Source of the DNA: Leifsonia shinshuensis
GTDB taxonomy: Bacteria; Actinomycetota; Actinomycetes; Actinomycetales; Microbacteriaceae
Reading direction: 5' to 3'
Assembly: GCF_031456835.1 (NCBI RefSeq)
Contig: NZ_JAVDVK010000001.1
Coordinates: 2,914,001-2,978,000, forward strand
DNA length: 64,000 nt
In this document: one piece after another, positions 1 through 8,565 of the stretch
How the letters are laid out: each line of letters starts with the position of its first letter
Position numbering within the stretch: position 1 is the stretch's first letter
The notes under the pieces: generated by a model
Seen by the model: only the letters and a program-made list of their open reading frames with translations
Told to the model about the DNA's origin: nothing
Database searches by the model: none
Translations under genes and position numbers: made by a program

Positions 1-699
1 CCCACTCGCCCGTCCCCTGGCCGATCACGTGGTAGAGGAAGCAGCGGTTCTGCGACAGGTCGGGGTCCGAGACGCTGGCGAACGTGCCGATCAGGGCGTC
101 GGTCGCGACGACGCCGCGCACGAGATCGCTTTGCACGCGGGACTCGATGAACTCGCCGATCGGCCGCTCGATGAGCGCATCCCAGAGCTCGTCGTCGCCC
201 ACCAGGGCGCGCGCCTCCGACCGGGTGAGCAGCGGCTCGGTGACCGTCGGCCACAGCGCCGCGGCGAACTCGCCGGTGCTGCGGTAGACGGAGTCGAACC
301 CGGCGGCGTCGTCGGCCGCGCCGATGCGCGCGAAGGAGGCGGCGGTGGCAGCGTGGTCGGTGTTGTCGATCAGCAGACCCGCGCCGGCGGGGTCGCCGGG
401 CACAGGGGTATAGGAGGAGTAGCGCCGGCGGGCCAGGCGGATGTCGAGCCCGAGGTCGTCGATGATGCGCTGCGGCAGCAGGCTCACGAGGTAGGAGTAG
501 CGCGACAGGCGCGCCTCGACACCCGCGAACGCCTGCGCGCTGACCGCGGCGCCGCCGACGTCGTCCAGGCGCTCGAGCAGGATGACGGACTTGCCCGCGC
601 GGGCCAGGTAAGCGGCCGCCGTGAGGCCGTTGTGGCCGCCGCCGACGATGACGATGTCGTGCGTCGCGGCGGAGGACGAGGTGGAGCGGTCGGTCATGG
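1..699 (-). CDS. NAD(P)/FAD-dependent oxidoreductase, phytoene-desaturase-like (C-terminus outside window)
   Basis: About 233 N-terminal residues are visible; the gene runs off the left edge. The FAD-binding Rossmann motif GGGHNG lies at residues 19-24 and is followed by the acidic strand end LLERLDDVGG, as in the COG1233 phytoene dehydrogenase / PYROXD2-like family. Full-length members are about 500 residues. A flavin-dependent dehydrogenation is expected, but the substrate cannot be named. The start ATG at 699-697 is preceded on the minus strand by TAGAGT and six bases, so it looks leaderless. It is divergent from putA across an 81-base gap. Confidence 0.85.
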
Positions 700-720
700 A
701 TCGACTCTAGCCGCGATGAG

Positions 721-729
721 TTATCCACA
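721..729 (+). promoter_or_regulatory. Single perfect DnaA-box sequence in the putA promoter region
   Basis: TTATCCACA is an exact match to the classical DnaA box. It lies between two divergent leaderless promoters. It stands alone with no cluster, AT-rich unwinding element or dnaA/dnaN genes nearby, so it is not an origin. It could be a DnaA-responsive site or chance. Confidence 0.3.
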
Positions 730-780
730 TCTTCAGGTCGCTTCCGGGAGCGTTCGGGGCCGGGTAATAGTGTCGTCACC

Positions 781-3700
781 ATGGTCGATGCAACAGATGG
801 CGCTGACACGCGCCCGGCGGCGATCGCTCACGAGGCGGTCGAGCTGGTGCGACGGTGGCTCGCCGAGAGCGGGCGGGGAGCCGACGGCTCCACGGCGCGG
901 CGGGACCCCGCCGCCGAGCGGCTGGCGGGGGTGCTGAGCGATCCCGAGGGTCTGGAGTTCGCGGTCGGCTTCGTCGACGGCGTCGCGCGTCCGCAAGACC
1001 TGTTCGTCGCCGGCTACAACCTGCAGCGGGTCGCCAAGCGCATCCCGCGATTCCTTCCGTGGTGGCAGCGCGCCGCGATCTGGCTCGGCGGAGTGTTCGG
1101 TCCGGTGCTGCCGTGGGTGGTCATCCCGCTGGCGCGACTGGTCCTCCGGCGGATGGTCGGCCACCTGGTGGTCGACGCGACGCCCGACAAGCTCGGCCCC
1201 GCTCTCGCCCGCCTGCGCGAGCCGGGTGACCCGGCGGGTCACGGCTCGCGCCTCAACCTCAACCTGCTCGGCGAGGCGGTGCTCGGCGAGAAGGAGGCGC
1301 TGCGGCGATTCGACGGGACGCGGACGCTGCTCGCGCGCGACGACGTCGACTACGTCTCGATCAAGGTCTCCTCGATCGCCTCGCAGCTGTCGATGTGGGC
1401 GTTCGACGAGACCGTCGACCGGGTCGTCGACCGCCTGACGCCGCTCTACGAGCTCGCGGCGGCTTCGCCGACCCCGAAGTTCATCAACCTCGACATGGAG
1501 GAGTACCGCGATCTCGACCTGACGATGGCGGTGTTCATGCGCATCCTCAGCCGGCCCGAGTTCCTCGGGCTGGAGGCGGGGATCGTGCTGCAGGCGTACC
1601 TGCCGGACGCGCTGGACGCGCTGCAGACGCTCACCGAGTGGGCGACGCAGCGCCGCATCCAGGGCGGGGCCCCGGTCAAGGTGCGCGTGGTGAAGGGCGC
1701 CAACCTGGCGATGGAGCGGGTCGACGCCACCATCCACGACTGGCCGCTGGCGACCTACTCGAGCAAGCAGTCGACCGACGCCAACTACAAGCGGGTGCTC
1801 GACTGGGCGCTCACCCCCGAGCACGCGGATGCGGTCAAGATCGGGGTCGCCGGGCACAACCTGTTCGACATCGCGTACGCCTGGCTGCTCGCGTCGCGCC
1901 GCGGGGTGACCGACCGGATCGACTTCGAGATGCTGCTGGGCATGGCGACGGCGCAGGCGGAGGTCGTGACCCGGACGGTCGGGCGCCTGGTGCTCTACAC
2001 GCCGGTGGTCGACCCGCGCGAGTTCGATGTCGCGATCTCCTACCTGATCCGCCGGCTGGAGGAGAACGCCAGCCCGGAGAACTTCATGTCCGCGGTCTTC
2101 GAGCTGGGATCCGACCCCACGCTGTTCGAGCGCGAGAAGCAGCGGTTCCTCGCGTCGGTCGCCGAGTTCGAGGCGGACCGGCAGCGCGGGGCGACGCCTG
2201 TCCCGAACCGGCAGCAGGACCGGACGCGCGAGTGGCAGGACGCCTCGGCGCCGTCGTTCACGCATCCTCCCGCGGCCGACGCAGCTCCCGGCGGCGACGA
2301 GGGGCTGACGAGCGTGGTGCTCGGCTTGACGCGCGGGTCCGCGGGCGCCGAGCTGCGGGCGCCGGACGCCTTCCGGAACGCGCCGGACACCGATCCGTCC
2401 CGGGCCGCCAACCGCGGCTGGGGGCGGCGCATCCTCGTCCGCGCGGAGTCGACCAGCATCGGCGTCGACACCATCGAAGCCGCGGTCATCACCGACGCGT
2501 CGCGACTGGATGGGATCCTTCAGTCGGTCTCCGAGGCCGGCGCCGCGTGGGGCGCACGCTCCGGGCAGGACCGCGCGGTGCTGCTCGACCGCGCGGGCCA
2601 CGCCCTCGAAGCGAATCGCGACCGCCTGATCGAGGTCATGGCCGCGGAGACCGGCAAGACCATCGCCGAAGCCGACCCCGAGGTGAGCGAGGCCGTCGAC
2701 TTCGCGCACTACTACGCGACGCGGGCACGCGAGCTGGATGCGGTGCAGGGCGCGCGGTTCGTGCCGTCCCGCCTCACCGTCGTCGCGCCGCCCTGGAACT
2801 TCCCGGTCGCGATCCCCGCCGGGTCGGTTCTGGCGGCGCTCGCCGCCGGAAGCGGCGTGATCATCAAGCCGGCGCCCCAGGCGCGCCGCGCGGCCGCCGT
2901 CATGGTGGAGGCGTTGTGGGAGGCGGGCATCCCGCGCGAGGTGCTGGCGCTGGTCGACGTCGCCGAGAACGACCTCGGCCGGCAGCTCATCTCCGACCCG
3001 CGCGTCGACCGAGTCATCCTCACCGGGTCGTACGACACCGCGCGGCTCTTCCGGTCGTGGCGGCCGGACCTTCCGCTGCTGGCAGAGACGAGCGGCAAGA
3101 ACGCGATCATCGTCACGCCGAGCGCCGACTACGACCTGGCCGTCGCCGACATCGTCAGGAGCGCGTTCGGGCATGCGGGACAGAAGTGCTCCGCCGCCAG
3201 CCTGGTCATCCTGGTCGGTTCGGTGGGAACGTCCGAGCGGTTCCGCAATCAGCTCGTCGACGCGACGACGAGCCTGCGAGTGGGATACCCGCAGGACCCG
3301 GCCAGCCAGATGGGCCCGCTCATCGAACCGGCGTCGGGCAAGCTGCTGCATGCACTCACCACGCTGGGCGCCGGGGAGGAGTGGCTCGTCCAGCCGAAGC
3401 CCCTGGACGGCTCGGGGCGGCTGTGGTCTCCGGGGATCCGGACGGGCGTGGCGCCGGGATCGTACTTCCATCTCACGGAGTTCTTCGGACCCGTTCTCGG
3501 CATCATGACCGCGCGCAACCTCGACGAGGCGATCCGGTACCAGAACGCCGTCGAGTACGGGCTGACGGCCGGGCTCCACTCGCTCGACGCCGAGGAGCTC
3601 GCGCACTGGCTCGACACCGCCGAGGCGGGCAACCTCTACGTGAACCGCGGCATCACCGGCGCGATCGTGCGCCGTCAGCCGTTCGGCGGGTGGAAGCGGT

Positions 3701-4413
3701 CGTCGGTCGGCGCCGGCGCCAAGGCCGGAGGGCCGAACTACCTGATCGGGCTCGGCTCGTGGGTGCCGGAGGCGGGCAGCTCCAGCTCGAGCCTGCACCT
3801 GCGCGGGCTCGAACCGCGCGTCTCGGACCTGATCGAATCGGGGCAGTCGTCGATGGACTACCCGTCGTTCGACCTCGTGCGGCGTTCCGCGCTCAGCGAC
3901 GCGATCGCGGTGGCCACCGAATACCACCGGGTGAAGGACGTCTCGGAGCTCGGGGTCGAGCGGAACCTGTTCCGGTATCGCCCGGTCCCGGTGGCGATCC
4001 GGTTGTCGGAGGGCAGCTCGCTGCCCGAGCTGCTGCGGGTCATGGCGGCGGCGACGGTCGCGCGCTCGCCGTTCACGGTCAGCACGCCGGCAGCTCTGCC
4101 CAAGCGGATGCTCGCCCTGCTGCGCGAACGGGAGGTCGAGGTGACCGTCGAGTCGGATGCGCACTGGCTGTCGCGGGTGCGCGGCCGCCGGATCACCGCT
4201 CACCGCATCCGCCTCATCGGCGGCGACCCCGCGGCGCTCGCGGCCGCCCTGGGCGGAACGCCGGACGTCGCGGTCTACCACGGTCCGGTCACGCCGTCGG
4301 GGCGGGTCGAGGTGCTGACGTTCCTCCACGAGCAGGCGATCTCGATCACCAACCACCGGTTCGGCAACCCGACGACACTGTCGGACGGGGTCATCGAGTC
4401 GCGCGTAGGGTGA
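781..4413 (+). CDS. putA: Bifunctional proline dehydrogenase / L-glutamate gamma-semialdehyde dehydrogenase
   Basis: This 1210-residue protein oxidises proline to pyrroline-5-carboxylate (FAD domain) and then to glutamate (NAD-dependent aldehyde dehydrogenase). The proline dehydrogenase half (about residues 90-480) shows IKVSSI, the RVVKGANLAME strand and the RRLEENASPENF substrate motif. The aldehyde dehydrogenase half (about 520-1000) shows APPWNFPVAIPAG, catalytic Glu769 in AETSGKN and catalytic Cys803 in GQKCSAAS. About 200 further C-terminal residues follow. There is no N-terminal DNA-binding domain, unlike enterobacterial PutA. TAGTGT seven bases before the ATG suggests a leaderless transcript. 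The aldo/keto reductase follows directly. Confidence 0.95.
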   Translation: MVDATDGADTRPAAIAHEAVELVRRWLAESGRGADGSTARRDPAAERLAGVLSDPEGLEFAVGFVDGVARPQDLFVAGYNLQRVAKRIPRFLPWWQRAAIWLGGVFGPVLPWVVIPLARLVLRRMVGHLVVDATPDKLGPALARLREPGDPAGHGSRLNLNLLGEAVLGEKEALRRFDGTRTLLARDDVDYVSIKVSSIASQLSMWAFDETVDRVVDRLTPLYELAAASPTPKFINLDMEEYRDLDLTMAVFMRILSRPEFLGLEAGIVLQAYLPDALDALQTLTEWATQRRIQGGAPVKVRVVKGANLAMERVDATIHDWPLATYSSKQSTDANYKRVLDWALTPEHADAVKIGVAGHNLFDIAYAWLLASRRGVTDRIDFEMLLGMATAQAEVVTRTVGRLVLYTPVVDPREFDVAISYLIRRLEENASPENFMSAVFELGSDPTLFEREKQRFLASVAEFEADRQRGATPVPNRQQDRTREWQDASAPSFTHPPAADAAPGGDEGLTSVVLGLTRGSAGAELRAPDAFRNAPDTDPSRAANRGWGRRILVRAESTSIGVDTIEAAVITDASRLDGILQSVSEAGAAWGARSGQDRAVLLDRAGHALEANRDRLIEVMAAETGKTIAEADPEVSEAVDFAHYYATRARELDAVQGARFVPSRLTVVAPPWNFPVAIPAGSVLAALAAGSGVIIKPAPQARRAAAVMVEALWEAGIPREVLALVDVAENDLGRQLISDPRVDRVILTGSYDTARLFRSWRPDLPLLAETSGKNAIIVTPSADYDLAVADIVRSAFGHAGQKCSAASLVILVGSVGTSERFRNQLVDATTSLRVGYPQDPASQMGPLIEPASGKLLHALTTLGAGEEWLVQPKPLDGSGRLWSPGIRTGVAPGSYFHLTEFFGPVLGIMTARNLDEAIRYQNAVEYGLTAGLHSLDAEELAHWLDTAEAGNLYVNRGITGAIVRRQPFGGWKRSSVGAGAKAGGPNYLIGLGSWVPEAGSSSSSLHLRGLEPRVSDLIESGQSSMDYPSFDLVRRSALSDAIAVATEYHRVKDVSELGVERNLFRYRPVPVAIRLSEGSSLPELLRVMAAATVARSPFTVSTPAALPKRMLALLREREVEVTVESDAHWLSRVRGRRITAHRIRLIGGDPAALAAALGGTPDVAVYHGPVTPSGRVEVLTFLHEQAISITNHRFGNPTTLSDGVIESRVG

Positions 4414-4418
4414 CAGGC

Positions 4419-5252
4419 ATGACGAGTTCGATCCCCTCCCTCCCGCTGGCCGGTGGCGGCAGCATCCCGCAGCTCGGTCTCGGCACGTGGCCGCTCGACG
4501 ACGCCGAGGTGGAGCAGGCGGTCGTGGCCGCTGCCGGCATCGGCTACCGCCACGTCGACACCGCCGCCAAGTACGGCAACGAGGTCGGCGTCGGTCGCGG
4601 AGTCGCCGCGAGCGGTGTCCCGCGCGACGAATGGTTCGTGACGACGAAGCTCGACGGCAACTACCAGGGCGACGACCGCGCTGTGGCGGGTCTGGACGCG
4701 AGCCTGCAGCGGCTGGGGCTCGACTACGTGGACCTGCTGCTCATCCACTGGCCCCTCCCGCAGCGCGACCAGTACGTGTCCACCTGGGAGACGTTCATCC
4801 GGCTCCGAGAGGCGGGCAAGGCGCGCGCGATCGGTGTCTCCAACTTCAAGCCGGCGCACATCGACCGTCTCCTCGCCGAGACGGGCGTCGCCCCCGCGGT
4901 CAACCAGATCCAGCTCAGCCCGGCGATCCCGCGGCGGGAGCAGCGCGCCTACGACAGCGAGCACGACATCGTGACCGAGTCGTGGAGCCCGATCGGCGGA
5001 AGCGGCGACCTGCTGGCCGAGCCGGTCCTCGCCGACCTGGCCGCGAAGCACGGGCGCACCCCCAGCCAGATCGTCCTGCGCTGGCACGTGCAGAACGGGC
5101 TGGTCGCCATCCCGAAGTCGCGCAATCCCGAGCGCATGGCCGAGAACCTCGCGGTGTTCGACTTCGAGCTCGACGCCGACGATCTGTCCCAGCTCGACCG
5201 GCTCGACGAGGGCCCGGACGCGGGCGTCGACTCCGATCACACAGGTCACTGA
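4419..5252 (+). CDS. Aldo/keto reductase
   Basis: This 277-residue protein is a TIM-barrel NADPH-dependent carbonyl reductase of the 2,5-diketo-gluconate reductase type. The catalytic tetrad is present: Asp47 and Tyr52 (HVDTAAKYGNE), Lys77 (VTTKLDG) and His110 (LLIHWP). The NADPH-binding end IPKSRNPERMAEN is intact. The start is five bases after the putA stop, and TAGGGT inside the last putA codons lies seven bases before the ATG, so it may have its own leaderless promoter. Its physiological substrate is unknown. Confidence 0.9.
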   Translation: MTSSIPSLPLAGGGSIPQLGLGTWPLDDAEVEQAVVAAAGIGYRHVDTAAKYGNEVGVGRGVAASGVPRDEWFVTTKLDGNYQGDDRAVAGLDASLQRLGLDYVDLLLIHWPLPQRDQYVSTWETFIRLREAGKARAIGVSNFKPAHIDRLLAETGVAPAVNQIQLSPAIPRREQRAYDSEHDIVTESWSPIGGSGDLLAEPVLADLAAKHGRTPSQIVLRWHVQNGLVAIPKSRNPERMAENLAVFDFELDADDLSQLDRLDEGPDAGVDSDHTGH

Positions 5253-5290
5253 CCGGGGGCCGGGAGGCCGGGGGACCGGGAGACCGACCT

Positions 5291-6715
5291 TCAGTCCCGC
5301 AGCAGCGGCAGCGTGACCGTCACGGTCAGCCCCGAGGGCTCCGCGTTCCGCAACTCCACGCTGCCGCCCGCCGCCCCCGCCAGCGCGCCGACGATCGCGA
5401 GACCCAGTCCACCGCCCGACTGGCCGGTGCGCGCGCCGTCCGCGCGGGTGAAGCGGTCGAGCGCGACCGGGATGAACGCCTCCGGCATCCCCGGGCCGGA
5501 GTCCCGGACGGTGAGCACCACCGACTCGGCGCCCTGCGCCTCCGCCGACAGGGCGAGCGACGCGGTCACCGTCGCCTCCGCGTGATCGCCGTCCGACGAG
5601 CGGATCGCCGTGATCGCGTTGCCGAGCAGGTTGTCCAGGATGCGGCCGAAGTCCGTGGGCGACAACGCAACGCGCGCGCCCGCGTCCGGGCGGCGCCGCG
5701 GGTCGTATTCGAAGTCGACGGAGATCCCGGTGGCGTCGTCGTCGCTGCTCACGAGCAGCCGGGCGCGGTCGATCGCGTCGGTCAGCTCGTCCACGAGCGT
5801 CCGCCAGTCGATGCGCCCGCTCGACGGTCCCGCCTCGATGCGCGACAGCTCGAGCAGGTTGTTCGCCAGCTGCGCGAGACGGATGGCCGTGGCGTGGGAT
5901 GAGCGGATGTCCTGCAGCAGAGCGTCGGCGTCGCCCGCATCCAGCTCGGCCAGCTCCAGCTGTCCGCGGAGCACGGCCAGCGGCGTCCGGAGCTCGTGGC
6001 TCGCATCCGACACCATCTGCCGCTCCCGGTCCGCCGACGCGCGCAGGCGCAGGATGAGGTCGTTCAGGGTCGTCGCCAGCTCGGACAGCTCGTCCTGCGC
6101 GGGGCCGACCGGCAGGAGGCCCGCCTCGTCGGGCGTCGAGGCGGCGATTCGGTCCGCCTGCTCGCGCATCCGGCTCACCGGGCGCAGCGCCGTGCGCGCC
6201 AGCAGCCAGGAGGCGCCGCCGAACGCGAAGATCAGCACGCCCGCGCCGACGAGGAGCGCAGCGGTGAGGCGGTCGAGCAGCAGGTCCGTCGTCTCGCTGT
6301 TCCGGGCCGCCAGCACGTACCGCACGCCGTCGGAGGTGGCGACGCTCCGCGTGAGCACGAGGTAGTGCTCGCCGCCCGCCTCGACGTCGTGCGCGCCGTC
6401 TCCCTGGCTGATCAGCCGGCCGATCCGGTCTTCGAGCCCCTCGGGCATGGTGGAGGCGAGGATGCTGCCGTCCGAGGACACGACGGCCAGCTCCTGACCG
6501 CCGCCCGGGAGGTCGAACGGACCGTCCGGGTTCGTCGGGAGCCCCTCCACGGGAGCGGTGACGTCGTTGTGGAGGAGGGTGAGGGTGGCGTTGTGGAGGA
6601 TCGACGACACACCGATCCGGATGACGACGACCGCGAGCAGGGCGAACAGGGCGGCGACGACCAGACTGCCGATCGTGATGCGCGCCGAGATCGACAGGCG
6701 CCGCAGGCGATTCAC
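5291..6715 (-). CDS. Two-component sensor histidine kinase
   Basis: This 474-residue inner-membrane sensor has transmembrane segments near residues 12-34 and 150-172 around an extracellular sensor loop. A HAMP segment follows, then a HisKA phosphoacceptor (SDASHELRTPLAVLRG) and a HATPase_c domain with DNLLGNAITAI, DSGPGMPEAF and GGGLGLAIV motifs. It autophosphorylates and passes phosphate to the regulator encoded upstream, whose stop overlaps its start by four bases. The signal is not known; the loop has no named domain that I recognise. It converges with the aldo/keto reductase. Confidence 0.93.
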   Translation of the reverse strand: MNRLRRLSISARITIGSLVVAALFALLAVVVIRIGVSSILHNATLTLLHNDVTAPVEGLPTNPDGPFDLPGGGQELAVVSSDGSILASTMPEGLEDRIGRLISQGDGAHDVEAGGEHYLVLTRSVATSDGVRYVLAARNSETTDLLLDRLTAALLVGAGVLIFAFGGASWLLARTALRPVSRMREQADRIAASTPDEAGLLPVGPAQDELSELATTLNDLILRLRASADRERQMVSDASHELRTPLAVLRGQLELAELDAGDADALLQDIRSSHATAIRLAQLANNLLELSRIEAGPSSGRIDWRTLVDELTDAIDRARLLVSSDDDATGISVDFEYDPRRRPDAGARVALSPTDFGRILDNLLGNAITAIRSSDGDHAEATVTASLALSAEAQGAESVVLTVRDSGPGMPEAFIPVALDRFTRADGARTGQSGGGLGLAIVGALAGAAGGSVELRNAEPSGLTVTVTLPLLRD

Positions 6716-7449
6716 GGAGTCGATGCGCCGTCGTGAGCGGCCGCGTCGGCGCCCGCTGTCCTCTTCGGGTCGGCCGCGTTGCGGGCGTCGAGGCGGTAGC
6801 CGCGCCCGCGCTCGGTCACGATGGAGAGCCCGGCGCCGGCCGCGTCCAGCTTCTTCCGCAGGTACGACACGTACTGGTCGATCACGTTGGTGCCGATGTT
6901 CTCGGTCGTCCCCCAGACCGACTCCAGGATGTCCGCGCGGGAGAGCGTCTTGTCCGGGTTCGTCGCGAACAGGCGCAGGAGGGTGAACTCCCGCCGGCTC
7001 AACGGCATCTCGTGCCCGGCGACGAGCGCCTGGTGCTCGTGCGAGTCGATGGTGAGGCGTCCGACCGTCACCTGGGGGCGCATCCCGGTCGGCTCGCGGC
7101 GCAGCAGGGCCCGGACGCGCGCCGCCAGCTCGGCGAACGCGAACGGCTTGGTCAGGTAGTCGTCGGCGCCGGAGTCGAGCCCGTGGACGCGGTCCTCGAT
7201 GGCGTCGCGGGCGGTGAGAAGGAGGATCGGCATCGGGTTGGACGCCTCACGGATGTGACGGCACAGCTCGAATCCGCTCATCCCGGGCAGCATCACGTCG
7301 ATCGCGGCGGCGGAGAACGTGTCGCCACGGAGGGCGATCAGAGCGTCGACGCCGTTGTTGACCAGGGTGACCTCGTAGCCCTCGGCGGCGAGGCCGCGCT
7401 GGACGAGGCCGCCCATGTCCGGATCGTCTTCGACAACGAGCAGCTTCAT
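6712..7449 (-). CDS. OmpR/PhoB-family response regulator
   Basis: This 245-residue protein has a receiver domain with acidic pair Asp8/Asp9, phosphoacceptor Asp51 (AIDVMLPGM) and Lys101 (LTKPF). A winged-helix DNA-binding domain follows (LSRREFTLLRLFATNPDKTL and WGTTENIGTNVIDQYVSYL). It is the first gene of the pair and is translationally coupled to the kinase (ATGA overlap). On the minus strand CACGAT lies six bases before the ATG, a weak leaderless -10. Its targets are unknown. Confidence 0.94.
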   Translation of the reverse strand: MKLLVVEDDPDMGGLVQRGLAAEGYEVTLVNNGVDALIALRGDTFSAAAIDVMLPGMSGFELCRHIREASNPMPILLLTARDAIEDRVHGLDSGADDYLTKPFAFAELAARVRALLRREPTGMRPQVTVGRLTIDSHEHQALVAGHEMPLSRREFTLLRLFATNPDKTLSRADILESVWGTTENIGTNVIDQYVSYLRKKLDAAGAGLSIVTERGRGYRLDARNAADPKRTAGADAAAHDGASTP

Positions 7450-7537
7450 GCGCCCATCGTGCCACTGTTGGCCGTGTCGCCGCTCGGATGGCGGCGCGAC
7501 GGGACCCGGCGGCTCTGAAGGTTCTCGCAGGCCGCGC

Positions 7538-7963
7538 TCAGCGCTCTTCGACGACGCTCTTGAGGCTCTCGAGCACGGCGCCCCAGTTGGCGGCCATCCG
7601 CTCGGCGTCCGCCTCGTCGGCGCAGCCGTCCTGCGTGATCGTCACGCGCGTCGCCGCGCCGTCGTCGGTGAGCAGGTACGACACGGTCTGGTAGCTGTCG
7701 GGGACGTCCGGCTTCCCGCTGAGCGGGCTGTAGTAGCTGGTGACGAGGCGGTCCTCCGGCTCGATCTCGAGGATCACGCCCTTGTCCTCGTAGGGCTTGC
7801 CCTCCCACTCGCCGTGGTAGACGATCGGGCTGCCCGGACGCCAGTCGGTCTCGACGCGGCTGCCGAAGAGGAACCGCGAGATCGTGTCCGGGTCCGTGAG
7901 CGCCTGCCAGAGGCGCTCGCGGGAGGCGTCGATGCGGATGTCGGCCCGTGCTGTCGTGCTCAT
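7538..7963 (-). CDS. SRPBCC (AHSA1/CalC-like) domain protein
   Basis: This 141-residue START-fold protein begins IRIDASRERLWQALTDPDTISRF and contains FGSRVETDWRPGSP and VTITQDG, the usual signature of Aha1/CalC-like SRPBCC proteins. These bind small hydrophobic ligands in a helix-grip cavity; the function here is unknown. It lies 50 bases downstream of the Lrp-type regulator on the same strand and may be cotranscribed. In many actinobacteria such proteins pair with ArsR regulators, but none is adjacent here. Confidence 0.85.
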   Translation of the reverse strand: MSTTARADIRIDASRERLWQALTDPDTISRFLFGSRVETDWRPGSPIVYHGEWEGKPYEDKGVILEIEPEDRLVTSYYSPLSGKPDVPDSYQTVSYLLTDDGAATRVTITQDGCADEADAERMAANWGAVLESLKSVVEER

Positions 7964-8013
7964 GCCGCCACTCTCGTCCGGTCGGGGCCGGACGTCTTGA
8001 AGATTCGCGACAG

Positions 8014-8451
8014 TCAGGCGTTGCCGCGGTTGATGAGCCGGGAGAGCACGATCGCGCTCCGCGTGTGGTCGACGTTCGGCGCCAGCCGCACCTTCTCGAG
8101 AGCGGCTTCGAGGCTCGGGATGTCGCGGGAGCGGATGTGGACGATCGCGTCCGCGCTGCCGGTCACGGTGCCGGCGTCCACGACCTCGGGCACCGCGGAG
8201 AGGATGCGCAGCAGCTCCTCGGGGGACACCGTCCCGCGGCAGAACAGCTCCACGTACGCCTCGGTGCTCATGCCGTCGATCGCCGGGTCGACCTGGATGG
8301 TGAACCCGCGGATCACCCCGTCGGCGACCAGCCGGTCGACGCGACGCTTCACGGCGGAGGCGGAGAGCCCCACCACCGAGCCGATGTCGCCGTAGCCGGC
8401 ACGCGCGTTCTGGCGCAGGAGGTCGAGGATGCTGCGATCGAGGTTGTCCAC
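8014..8451 (-). CDS. Lrp/AsnC-family transcriptional regulator
   Basis: This 145-residue regulator has an N-terminal helix-turn-helix (LDRSILDLLRQNARAGYGDI, then SASAVKRRVDRLVADGVI) and a C-terminal RAM ligand domain (VPEVVDAGTVTGSADAIVHI). It starts with GTG; TAAACT sits six bases upstream, so the mRNA is probably leaderless. It is divergent from the POT transporter, so I infer amino-acid or peptide-responsive control of that gene and of itself. Confidence 0.92.
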   Translation of the reverse strand: MDNLDRSILDLLRQNARAGYGDIGSVVGLSASAVKRRVDRLVADGVIRGFTIQVDPAIDGMSTEAYVELFCRGTVSPEELLRILSAVPEVVDAGTVTGSADAIVHIRSRDIPSLEAALEKVRLAPNVDHTRSAIVLSRLINRGNA

Positions 8452-8473
8452 GGGCCGAGTTTATGGCGGATCG

Positions 8474-8519
8474 TTGCGTCTGCGTCAAGGATGTGACCGA
8501 ATTGTGCGCATCGACGCAA
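8474..8519. promoter_or_regulatory. Inverted repeat in the Lrp-type regulator / POT transporter divergent region
   Basis: TTGCGTC (8474-8480) and GACGCAA (8513-8519) form perfect 7-base arms about 39 bases apart, centre to centre. The position between divergent regulator and transporter genes makes this a candidate binding site for the Lrp-type protein, which often binds spaced half-sites. Confidence 0.4.
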
Positions 8520-8565
8520 TGTCTCGCCATCTGCCGCGTTTCGAAGCCGCGCCGACGGTGGGAGC

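Noticed and set aside
721..729. Chromosomal origin
   Set aside because: Only one DnaA box, no AT-rich unwinding region, and no dnaA or dnaN nearby.
733..4356. Very long open frame on the minus strand opposite putA
   Set aside because: It mirrors putA codon bias, is Arg/His/Asp-rich low-complexity, has no recognisable domain, and lies wholly antisense to a clear enzyme.
1395..4418. Upstream extension of the aldo/keto reductase frame through putA
   Set aside because: The extension is Arg/Gly/Pro-rich out-of-frame sequence; the real protein starts at 4419.
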